Shown piece after piece: positions 22,848 to 35,500 of a stretch of 64,000 nt of DNA. Numbering within the stretch: the first letter of the stretch is position 1; each line of letters starts with the position of its first letter. A program made the translations under genes and the position numbers. Origin of the DNA: Mytilus trossulus (Eukaryota; Mollusca; Bivalvia; Mytilida; Mytilidae); contig NC_086384.1 in the NCBI RefSeq assembly GCF_036588685.1, positions 13,220,195 to 13,284,194 of the forward strand, in the 5' to 3' direction. A model generated the notes under the pieces. The model saw only the letters and a program-made list of their open reading frames with translations, was not told where the DNA came from and ran no database searches.

Positions 22848-25412
22848 GGCCGTGTTCACATTGACCTAAATTCGGTGTTGTGTTAGTGTAACTCACACGT
22901 AAACTAAACACAATTGCGTTCCCATTGATAAAACTCAAATGTTTAATTGTAGTTTAAATCATGTTTTACCTACACACAGTCGATAGTCGATGTAGGCCTT
23001 GCGTAGGTTAAGTGTACACAACACTAGGCATTTAGGACATAAGTTTTATCGTGTATATATTTAAGGAGGAAACTATTTTTGAGTAAAATTTGATATTTTT
23101 GATAATTATTAGTTGTATAAATTTTACGGATTTTTTTTTTGTTAAAAAAATTAACGTACTTATTTAAACCCTTATCAAGACTCAAAGCAGCATCATTGCC
23201 GAACCCATAAGGCAGCAACAAATTGATTTTTTTTTTGGGGGGGGGGGCTATTATAGTTGAGTAAAAAACATAAAGGCAAGGGGGTGGGGCTGGTGAGCTA
23301 TGGATTTTGTTTTGGAAACAAAAAATGTTTCCAGTTTTTGGCCCTGAATTTTTTTTTGTTTGTTTCACCCTCAGCTGCCACTATATATAACGCTAAAATT
23401 GATTTCGACTTGTCACCAAAATTTGTCCTGAAAAAAAATCAATAGCTCACGCCCCCTCCCCCTCCACAAAAAATGAAGTAAATAGTTGCTGCCTAATTCA
23501 TTTGAAAAGGTCTTCCCCAATCGACTTGACGTACACAGAAATATTCGCCACTGGTCTTTACTCAAAAAACGATTCACGCATAAATGCATGACTAAAATAA
23601 AAAGTGTGAGGTAAATGATATGTTTGTCTAGTATCTCAGATCCGTTAATAACACGTAAAATAAATAAAAAAAAACGTTACCCTATTCCTTTACCAAATAC
23701 TCCTTGGAGAAGAAATACCATTTGAAACGAACAGAAAAGATAAAAATGTAGTGATCCCTAATATCTCAATCCTTTTTTTTTCGGCTGTAAGCACGCTGTT
23801 GCAGCTAACGTTTTCTAATGCGTTATCGAGACATCTCTAGTATATTCAAACTACTGCAAATTATAAAAATGTAGCAACCACTTAACTTAAAAAAAAAGGG
23901 GGAAGGGTTAATTTTTTTTTATCTGAGTCAGATTTTTTTTCGCGCGTACGTTTTTATTCCTTTTTAGCTCACCTGGCCTAAAAGGCCATGTGAGCTTTTC
24001 TCATCAGTTGGCGTCCGTCGTCGTCGTCGACGTCGTCGTCGTCGTCTGTCGTCGTTAACAATTTTTCAAACATCTTCTCCTCTGAAACTACTGAATGGAT
24101 TTGATTGAAACTTAACATAATTGTTCCTTAGTATATCCTGCACAAAGTGTGTGCTTCGATTTTTGATTCGTCAAAAAACATGGCCGCCGTTACTTTAAAT
24201 AGAACATAGGGGTCAAATGCAGTTTTTGGCTTATATCTCAAAAACGAAAGCATTTAGAGCAAATCTGACATGCGGTAAAAATGTTCATTAGGTCTAAATC
24301 TATCAGCCCTGAAATTTTCAGATGAATCAAACAAACCATTGTTGGGTTGCTGCCACTTAATTGGTAATTTTAAGGAAATTTTGCAGTTTTTGGTCATTAT
24401 CTTGAATATTATTATAGATAAAGATAAACTGTAAACAGCAAAAATTATCAGCAAAGTAATATCTACAAATAAGTTAATATGACCAAAATTGTCAATTGAC
24501 CCCTTAAGGGGTTATTGTCCTTAAATGACAATTTTTCACAATTTGTTCATCATATTTGCTAACTTTAAAAAATCTTCTCCACTGAAACTACTGAATGGAT
24601 TGGGATGAAACTTAGCATGATTGTTCCTTAGATTATCCTGCACAAAGTGTGTGCTTCGATTTTGGATCCGTCAAAATACATGGCCGCCGTTACTTAAAAT
24701 AGAACATAAAGGTCAAATGCAGTTTTTGGCTTATATCTCAAAAACGAAAGCATTTAGATCAATTTCAGCCAAACTTAGGCTAAATGAGTTTCAGAGTATC
24801 TAGTATAAATTTTATATTTCATTTCCTTGTATGTCAAGAAACATAGCTCCTATGGCTGAAATAGAACATAGGAGAAAATGATTTTTTTTTTGCTTTTGAA
24901 GAAAATAAGACAATTCAAAGAACATTTAGATAAATTGAAAAGCCAAAATAATCATTGATGAGAGATTTAACCAAAAAAATTAAGGTGAGCGATTCAGGCT
25001 CTTGAGAGCCTCTTGTTTATCGATGCTGGTGATCAAATACTTTTTTTTCAATATTTAACACTATAATGTATGGGAAAGCTCTTGATTCAGAATAAAAAAA
25101 ATTATCATTTGTATGACAATTTTTTTTTTATCAAATTGGGGATCGGAATATTTCCATTCCCATCCCCCACCCCCCTTTTGAAGTCAAATGGTTGTTCCCT
25201 TGCCGCTAGAAAAATTTTCCAAAAAATTGGAATTCAGTTCTACGTAATGAACATTTAAATGACATATAGTTTACAAGTGGGAACAAATCTTATGTACAGG
25301 TAGCTAAACAAGGTGTATAGATGTGAACAAATGTAATGTGAAACCAGTGTACACTACACTAAACTAATTGTAAACATGTTTACTCTATACGGCATTTGGT
25401 GTGAACACGGCC
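22848..25412. mobile_element. PIF/Harbinger-like non-autonomous element (2.57 kb)
   Basis: Terminal inverted repeat GGCCGTGTTCACA at both ends, flanked by the trinucleotide TTA (22845-22847 and 25413-25415). TTA targets and GGCC-starting ends are typical of PIF/Harbinger. No transposase seen. A family-1 repeat (23964-25017) is nested inside, and homopolymer-rich G/C and A/T tracts occupy 23120-23470. Confidence 0.75.
23964..25017 (-). repeat. Family-1 repeat, copy d, two 500-bp cores
   Basis: Reverse copy with a (GTC)n run at 24015-24055. The core landmark CTTCTCC-CTGAAACTACTG occurs at 24073 and 24573, exactly 500 bp apart. Nested inside the element at 22848-25412. Confidence 0.85.
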
Positions 25413-25415
25413 TTA

Positions 25416-26509
25416 GTCCTTTTCTTCTTATTCCTTGTGTAATTGAAGAATAATCGATTCATTGGTTTACTAGTTTGATTTGCTTCATGTACTGTCATCC
25501 AAGAGCTTTTTATAGGTTACCTGAAGGTTAAGTTTATTCATGATCACTAATGAAGGATGTACTTTAACCTGAAATTTTCACATCTGTCCTTTTGTTGTTT
25601 ATGATAGGTGTTCATTAGTAATTCTGTCACACTTTCTTTATATATATATCAATCTAACGAGTTTGAACATGAAATTTTGAAGATACATGTAATGTATATG
25701 GAGTCTAGATTGACTTTTTCTCTCAAACGTTTACCTTGTATTGACCATAATCATGTTTCAAAAGTATAAATAATGAATTGAAATAAAACTTGACACATTT
25801 TGTCTATCATATAACCATGACAGAAGTGAATAAATTCTGTAAGTTACATTAATTTGTGCTGTTTACAGCTTTTATCTAATGTATGTTTAAAGATTATAAG
25901 GAAAATCTACTAAAATTTGTAAAAACAATCGTCAAATCAGGAAAAATATCCTTTTAGGTTTGGGGTCAAGTAGGATAAATGGTACTGTTGTTGGCATGTT
26001 GCATCAGTTTCATCTGACTTTAAGGAGTTATCTGATCATTTCAATGTTAGGTACAAATGGAAGGTGAGTAGGTTTTGATTTTCTGAAAATTTTCACTTGG
26101 TCAGATTTTCTCTATCAATTATGGATTAAAAAGCATAAGAAAACAACTTGCAATTTACTCATATGTTCTATTATAAGCATGGTGCACGTGGTTGCTGAAT
26201 ATCGTGTAAAAATGATAACTGGTCTCTTAGGATCAATCAAGTGAAGTTTGATATAAACAATTATCAATGATTATGTAGTTCATGAAATTGTTTTTTTTAA
26301 AGTTAAGGACAGATGATGGAAACAAAACACTCCAAAGGATACCAAGTGATAGAAAAACTCATTGCCCTTAATAGCAGATGACCTTAAAATTCAAAATAGA
26401 ATGTTCTTATAATATGTACATGTATTAATACTCTGCTTTAACACTCAACTGTATAAGTGAGCAATTAATTATTTTCAATATTTATATATTATACAGTACA
26501 GATTTTGTT
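25416..26509. other. 3' flank of DNAJC28
   Basis: No gene or defined repeat recognised. The DNAJC28 3' UTR must lie here on the minus strand. Confidence 0.5.
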
Positions 26510-29500
26510 TCATGATTTCAAACTTTTAAATGTCTCTTTAATAAATGTCCATGTCCCTTTCCATTCTATACTATCACTATCCCTCTCAGCAATATAACTG
26601 TCCATTTCTGATGAAATATCTGGAGATGTCACATGACTGTCAGGTGGAATGTATTCCTCATATCTTTCAGAAACCCTCTGGATTTCTCTTTTAACATTGT
26701 AAGGTATTTTCTGTTTTTGTAAAAGGGTAACAGGCACTATCATGTTAAACTTCATTATTTTTTCATTTAGTTCTAAAATTGCATTTTCAAACACTTTTAC
26801 ATGATGCTTCCACTTCTTCTCTTGTGAAGAAGATGATGCAAGACTATCCATATTCTTTTTTTCGATGGCCAATCTCCTTCTTATACTTGTAATGTCCTCT
26901 CTATAAAATAAATAAATATAAATGTTAATCATTAAACATTAGTTTATACCAGGGAATTTCTATACTAACGGGACTGGTCACTTATAACAATGTCTATACA
27001 AATTGTCAGACTGATCACGGCCATAGCTGATGTCACTTAACTTTATAGCAAATCATTTCACATTTACGAAGTCTTTTTTATAACCAAGTTTAACAAAAAG
27101 ACGTTTTTTTACGAAATTTTACACATTTTGTCATATCAAAATGCATTTTTTCAAAAGATTTCTCAGATTGTTACTTAAATATTGATCTTTGACCTTTGAG
27201 GTATTTGTTTGCTATATTTTCAGTAGCCCGCATCTTGTTTGATATGTTAACCATTTTACACAACTGCACCGGTGTTCTTCATAATGATATTTCTAAGTTT
27301 AATAATTCATCATTCTTACAAAATCTTATATTTTTCATTTTGTTTTTTGTCATTATAAATGGCTACTGAATATAAGGTGGTATGCTGGTGTCTTAATTAG
27401 AAATGATAGAATTTGTTCATACTTTGCCAAAATGCAGTTTTAATATGTTCAAAAATATAATAAAAATGATACGTCACTGTGCATTTTCTCAAGCCACAAG
27501 TTGTGACAAAATGACACATTTTGTATGGATTTTACAGGAAAAAACACCATTAATGTGAATAAAAGCTAAACTAAATGATAGAATTGTAAAATAAAATATG
27601 AGAAGATAGCTTTTAGTAAATGCTTTAAGAATATCAAAAGAAAAGATAGGGTCACCATACATTTTTCTGACTAGAATATATAAAATAGTAAAATTCCATG
27701 TAGATTCCTTCAGAAAATGAACTTTTTCAGAGTTACCTACCCTTAAAATGCTAATTTCCCAAAAAATTAAAACTAAGTAAAAAAGAATCTACACTTTTAC
27801 CAATATTAATGTTTAAAAATTTTATTCATAAATATTTGCTCTTTTAAGGTAGCACAATACAAAGATTTGATAACACCAACTCCCAAGTTTTAAAATGCTG
27901 TAACTTTCTTAATAATGCTTGAAAATTTATAAAAGTGGTAGTTTTAGATAGCTAACAGATTATTCTTTCAAATTAATGCAATGTGTTTACACAGTGTAGG
28001 GAGTATGAGATTACATCCTCTCTGTGTGTACTGTATATATATACAAACACTTAACAATAGCTGTAAGTTGCAAAACTAATACAAGATAAATGATAACTCT
28101 CTGTTCACCTCCTTAAATTTTCCATGCCCCTTTCTATCCATATGACAACCAGCCTAACTTTCCCTTTAATTATGAAACTTGGAAATAATTGTATCTTATA
28201 TTATCTAATTTATGTGTTTTCAAGGCCTTTTCACTTTATTGATCATAAAGGAATGGTCTTCAAAATGAAACAACATTAACTAGATAACTGATAAACTCTG
28301 TTTATGCCTTTTTGGTTAAGTTTAATGTTTAAATAGTGGCCTTGTATAATTTATCTAAACGTCTCCTATGATAGGACAAAAACATATCTACTGTAAATTC
28401 AGAAATTATTACAATGTTTTTATTATTGCAAAATTGTGACAGGGTTATAATCGCAATCATTTTAACTTGCATTTTGAAATTTTTTACATGAATTAAACAG
28501 CATTTTTTCTTAATTTGTTAGAAATTAAAAGTCTTAAATGACAAAATCGCAATAATAAATGCACGCAATAATATCTGAGTTTACAGTATTTAATAAACAT
28601 CTTTGTAACTGTATCAAGCATAATTTGTTTTACCTTATTTCTTTTTCTAATGTTATCCATTGTGCATACATGTGATGGACTGTGAAACTCAGATCAGGAG
28701 ATTTGGAAATTTTGGTCAGGAGATTAGGACTCAGATCAGGAGGTTTTTAATCGACCAAAAATTTTGTCGTAAATGTAACGATATGATGTAGAAATGGTGT
28801 TTTTCTTCAAATTTCCATCAAATTGTAATATGTTTATAGTACCCTTATTGCCTTCCTATTTGAATGAAAATCAAATATTAAGAAGAATCTGTTTTTTGTT
28901 TGGTTTTGTTTTTGATAATTGAGTATTCACTGCTTGCAAATAAATCATTATATTTATTTATCTGATCTGTATAGATTTATATTAATGTCTTCATCTCCTT
29001 ATCATTGGTAACTGTATAGACAAATAAGAAAGAAATATGCTATACATGTATGATTTATATTTGCAACATAATAAATTTATTAATAAGAAAAATAACAAAC
29101 ACTAAACAGTATTGTAAGGTTTTTAAGCTTTATGAAAGTCAAATTTCTAGAAAACTTTAAAAAAACCTACTCAAAAGTGTGAAATGTTTTGCTATGTTTT
29201 GTTAACTTAATTTATTAAATCTTATATACTGACACAAACGATTCTCAGTCTCCAAGTTTACTAGATATAAACCTAACTGGGACTTTTATTCAGTCTTATC
29301 TATTATGTACTTGTTATAAATTCCAATCACATGAATTGTAGAGAGACTTATAATATAAACTTTAATTTAATCCTTGAAAAGAAGTCTAGATTGCTAAAAT
29401 AATTTATAAATTTATATTTTTTTATATGTCCCAAAACATTTAAATTCATTAAATTACCATCCTTTTATGATAATTTGATTAAAATATTATTCATTTATAG

Positions 29501-32500
29501 TCTTTTTACAATTTACACTTTCAAGGGGTACAATCAAAATCACGTGATGGATATACACACACCGGAAGTTACAGTCGAACTCGACGCTTGAAAGTTTAGT
29601 AGTTGCATTTTCTTGTTTATATCAATTAAATTTTGATTAATAAGTTGGCACATCGAATGTCTGATAGTATGTAGTTTTAAAATACACAATTGTTTTTGCT
29701 AAAAAGCATGCAGTTTTGCAAACACTTTGACACAGTTATCTGGTGAAATTTTGAAAACTGTGTCGAAGTGTAAGCATTAACTGCACGATTTCCAGCAAGG
29801 ATAATTGTGTATTTCAAAACTAGATAGTATCCGACATTCGGTGCACTACCTTATTTATTAAATTTTATTGATATAAACAAGGAAATACGACTACTTATCT
29901 TTCAAGCAGTCTGCTCGACTGTTATTTCCAGTGTGTGTATATCCATCACGTGATTTTGATTGTACCCCTTGACTTTTAAGAGCAAAATAACTTAAAACAG
30001 GATAATTCAAAGGGAAGTAACAATTTGTTTTTAATACACAAAGTTTTTATTACATAACAGCAGTTAGCCAGAGGTAAACATCGTTGATTACCAGTATGTT
30101 TGACACCCAAGCTGTCAAGTGAAGCCATATAATTATACATCTTCTGTGATTTACAGGTGAAATTTAACACAGGTGTCAATTTCACCCGTAGGTAGTAGGA
30201 AATTATCAAATATGGCGTCCAAAACTTTATGAAATATTTCATACACAGGAGTTTTTTCTCCTAAATGGGAGGACGGGAGGAGACCCCTGAAAACGGGATT
30301 ATTGTACTCCCGTCGGGGGGTTCACATGTATGATTGTGGTGCATATCCATTGTTGATCAGTATCTTACCTTATTTCTTTTTCTAATGTTATCCATTGTGG
30401 TGCATATCCATTGTTGATCAGTATCTTATTGATGTTATGAGTCATGGTGTCGACTAATGGATTTCTCTCAGTATAGTCCAGTGGCTTCCCTTTACCTGAC
30501 AGATTGTCAAACTCTCCTTTACTCATAGACTCTTGTATCAAGTCTTCTACTATTCTCTCTATAGTGTTACTGCAAAAATGACAGTTGAAAAATGTTTTCA
30601 AAAATTTAACAATAGGAACCAGTAATTCAGTGGTTGTCTTTTGTTTATGTGCTACATATTTGTTTTTCGTTTATTTTTTTTACATAAATAAGGCCTTTAG
30701 TCTAGTTTGAATTGTTTCACATTGTCTTATCGGGGCCTTTTATGGCTGACTATGCAGTATGGGCTTTGCTCATTGTTGAAGGCCGTACGGTGAACTATAG
30801 TTGTTAATGTCTGTGTCATTTTGGTCTCTTGTGGACAGTTGTCTCATTGGCAATCATATCACATCTTCTTTTTAGCTCACCTGGCCTAAAAGGCCATGTG
30901 AGCTTTTCTCATCACTTGGCGTCCGTCGTCGTCTGTCATCGTTAACAATTTTTCAAACATCTTCTTCTCTGAAACTACTGAATGGATTTGGATGAAACTT
31001 AGCATGATTGTTCCTTAGAGTATCCTGCAAAAAGTGTGTGCTTCGATTTTTGATCCGTCAAAAAACATGGCCGCCGTTACTAAAAATAGAACATAGGGGT
31101 CAAATGCAGTTTTTGGCTTATATCTCAAAAACTAAAGCATTTAGAGCAAATCTGACATGGGGTAAAAATGTTCATTAGCTGAAGATCTATCAGCCCTGAA
31201 ATTTTCAGATGAATCAAACAAACCATTGTTGGGTTGCTGCCACTTAATTGGTAATTTTAAGGAAATTTTGCAGTTTTTGGTCATTATCTTGAATATTATT
31301 ATAGATAAAGATAAACTGTAAACAGCAAAAATTATCAGCAAAGTAAGATCTACAAATAAGTTAATATGACCAAAATTGTCAATTGACCCCTTAAGGGGTG
31401 ATTGTCCTTTAATGACAATTTTTCACAATTTATTCATCATATTTGCTGACTTTAAAAAATCTTCTCCTCTGAAACTACTGAATGGATTTGGATGAAACTT
31501 AGCATGATTGTTCCTTAGATTATCCTGCACAAAGTGTGTGCTTTGATTTTTGATCCGTCAAAAAACATGGCCACCGTTACTAAAAATAGAACATAGGGGT
31601 CAAATGCAGTTTTTGGCTTATATCTCAAAAACTAAAGCATTTAGAGCAAATCTGACATGTGGTAAAAATGTTCATTAGCTCAAGATCTATCAGCCCTGAA
31701 ATATTCAGATGAATCTAACAAACCATTGTTGGGTTGCTGCCACTTAATTGGTAATTTTAAGGAAATTTTGCAGTTTTTGGTCATTATCTTGAATATTATT
31801 ATAGATACAGATAAACTGTAAACATCAAAAATTATTAGCAAAGTAAGATCTACAAATAAGTTAATATGACCAAAATTGTCAACTGACCCCTTAAGGGGTT
31901 ATTGTCTTTTAATGACAATTTTTCACAATTTGTTCATCATATTTGCTAACTTTATAAAATCTTCTCCTCTGAAACTACTGAATGGATTTGGATGAAACTT
32001 AGTAAGATTGTTCCTTAGATTATTCTGCACAAAATGTGTGCATCGATTTTTGATCCATCAAAAAACATGGCCGCTGTTACTTAAAATAGAACATAGGGGT
32101 CAAATGCAGTTTTTGGCTTATATCTCAAAAATGAAAGCATTTAGAGCAAATCTGAGATGGAGTTAAAATGTTCATTAGGTCAATATGTATCAGCCCTGAA
32201 ATTTTCAGATGAATCAAACAACCCATTGTTGGGTTGCTGCCACTTAATTGGTAATTTTAAGGAAATTTTGCAGTTTTTGGTCATTATCTTGAATATTATT
32301 ATAGATAAAGATAAACTGTAAACAGCAAAAATGATCAGCAAAGTAAGATCTACAAATAAGTCAATTTGATCAAAATTGTCAATTGACCCCTTAAGGGGTT
32401 ATTGTCCTTTAATGACAATTTTTCACAATTTATTCATCATATTTGCTGACTTTAAAAAATCTTCTCCTCTGAAACTACTGAATGGATTTGGATGAAACTT

Positions 32501-35500
32501 AGTATGATTGTTCCTTAGATTATAATGCACAAAGTGTGTGATTCGATTTTTGATCCATCAAAAAACATGGCCGCCGTTACTTAAAATAGAACATAGGGGT
32601 CAAATGCAGTTTTTGGCTTATATCTCAAAAATGAAAGCATTTAGAGCAAATCTGAGATGGAGTTAAAATGTTCATTAGGTCAATATGTATCAGCCCTGAA
32701 ATTTTCAGATGAATCAAACAAACCATTGTTGGGTTGCTGCCACTTAATTGGTAATTTTAAGGAAATTTTGCAGTTTTTGGTCATTATCTTGAATATTATT
32801 ATAGATACAGATAAACTGTTAATAGCAAAAATGTTAAGCAAAGTAAGATCTACATATAAGTCAATTTGATCAAAATTGTCAATTGACCTCTTATGAAGTT
32901 ATTGCCCTTTAAAGACTTTTTTCACAATTTGTTCATCATGTTGACTTACTTTAAAAATCTTCTCCTTTGAAACTGCTGTATCAATTTCAGCCAAACTTAG
33001 GCTAAATGAGTTTCAGAGTTTCAGAGTATCTAGTATAAATTTTATATTTCATTTCCTTGTATATCAAGAAACATAGCTCCTATGGCTAAAATAGAACATA
33101 GGAGAAAATATTTTTTTTTTGCTTTTGAAGATAATATGATGATTCAAAGAACATTTAAATAAATTGAAAAGCCAAAATAATCATTGATGAGAGATTAAAC
33201 CAAAAAAAATCAGGTGAGCGATTCAGGCTCTTGAGAGCCTCTTGTTTATATTGTTGTTAAAATTAGAAGGATAAAGTTTAATCCTCTTGCAATAGATATA
33301 TGCATGATATGAAAAACATACCTATTAAATATCCAATATATTCTTTTTAATAATTTTTTACACCACTGATCTCAGGAACTTTTCAAAAAGATTTTTGATT
33401 CAAAACTGAACACTTTAATTGTTGACTTGATTGAAGAAATATGCTCAACAGATTTAAACTACTTACTGTTTGCTTAAATACTTGGTTATTTTAGGTAAAA
33501 TTGGTATGCTAATGCAAATGCTTGTGTTGGAAAAATGACACACTCTCTAAAAGGTAATAAAGTAATGGTGTACTGACATAAGAGGTCTGTAAAGACATCA
33601 GTTCAATGGGCGCTTTTGTTTACAAAATTAATAGAAGCCATATTATTTATGTGTATCAGCAGGGGGAAATGTGAAAGCAATTCCTTATGGATCAAAACCT
33701 GCCAGGCTTTGAAACATCATCAGGCGCTGTTTATTATGTGTTGGGAATACGATTTTTGTACATGAAACAAAAATGTTTATCATTTAAATAGGCCCATTCA
33801 TACTGGTTATATATAATTTTACTATATCCTTAAACTGCTGACCTGATTTTACTTTTCTTGGCTTGCTTCTTATTAACTGCTAATGCTGAGGTTTCTGTTT
33901 GCAAGACATTTTTATTCATTCTGAACTCCGTCACAACTTCTGAAGCTCTTTGTACTTTATATTTGTTATATTGGGTCTGTCTCTGAGTAGGGTTACCGAA
34001 TCCTATACCCTGTTATAAATATACAAATTATAATGTCAATACTTTTACTTTATGTTTTTTATATTGGATCTGTCTTTGGCTAGAGTTACTTAATCCTATA
34101 CCCTGTTATAAATATACAAATTATAATGTCAATACTTTTACTTTATGTTTTTTATATTGGATCTGTCTTTGGCTAGGGTTACTTAATCCTATACCCTGCA
34201 ATAAATATACAAATTAAAATGTCAATAGTTATAGATTATCGTTGATCATCTTAGAGATTGATTTTTTCTCTTGAGCCAGGACGGCGAAAAGTGAGAAAGG
34301 TAATCGAGCTAAGAAGACCAATGATAATCTGTTTATTGCTTTTTAACCTATGACGACATTGTCAATCACATGTCAATTTCGTTAGCAACGCCACGTGCCT
34401 GCATAGTTTCTAGCGATTATTTTACATCTCAAGCGAGTAGCATGATATGAGAAGTTATCACAAAAAAAGGTCAAAGGAAAATGCACAAAATAGCGATAAT
34501 TATATTTCAATATGGTTTTAACATTGGTTTTACTATACATCCATAAATAAACTGTTTTATATGTCTAGCATGGATGCAAATGTTGAAATTAAAATGGCAA
34601 TACTTAAAGAATGAAAAACATTAAAAATCAATGAACCATGATTGAAGATTAAGGGCAAATAATCAGTAAAAATGAGACATGTCAATGTTAATGCAACTGT
34701 TTATCTCATATCATTGACATATAATAAGTGGTTCCCTGTACTCTGAACTAACCACACCCTAAACATGTAAACTTCAAATATATATATATGCAAACAAGAA
34801 TGTGTCAATAATACACAGATGCACCACTCGCACTATCATTTTCTATGTTCAGTGGACCGTGAAATTGGGGTCAAAACTCTAACTTGGCATTGAAATTAGA
34901 AAGATCATATCATAGTGAACATTTGAATTAAGCTTCAAGTTGGTTGGACTTTAACTTCATGAAAAACTACCTTAACCAATACCTCTAACCTGGAGCGGGA
35001 CAGAGGATGGACGGACGAACAAATGAACAAATGAACGAATCAACGAACAAACAAACAAACAAACAAAGAAATGCGTAGACCAGAAAACATAATGCCCCTC
35101 TATTATCGTAGGTGGGGCATAAAAAAAGTCAATGATTTATCACTGAGAATGGGACAATGAAATCTTTCAAATGAGATGTGTTTATAAATGCTAATATAAA
35201 GGCATTTCTCGTTTGAATTGTTTTACATTGTCTTATCGGGGCCTTTTATAGCTGACTATATATGCGGTATGGGCTTTGCTCATTGTTGAAGGCCGTACAG
35301 TGACCTACAATGTATAATTGTTAATGTTTGTGTCATTTTGGTCTTTTGTGGATAATTGTCTCATTGGCAATCATACCACATCTTCTTTTTTATATATACG
35401 GTTACCAAAAATTAATTACCCACCATTTAATAGAGGTTTTAAACTGACCTAATCACATTTTTTTTACATGTAAATTATGCAAAATTGTCATGACTGAGGA

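Larger units (their letters stand above)
26901..30368 (-). other. DNAJC28 intron 4
   Basis: 3.5-kb intron between exons 4 and 5. It contains the family C MITE (28391-28586), the downstream half of a duplicated exon 4 end (28632-28664), a 1.67-kb insertion (28665-30332) with a MITE nested in it, and the upstream half of the duplicate (30333-30366). 26901-28390 shows nothing recognisable. Confidence 0.75.
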
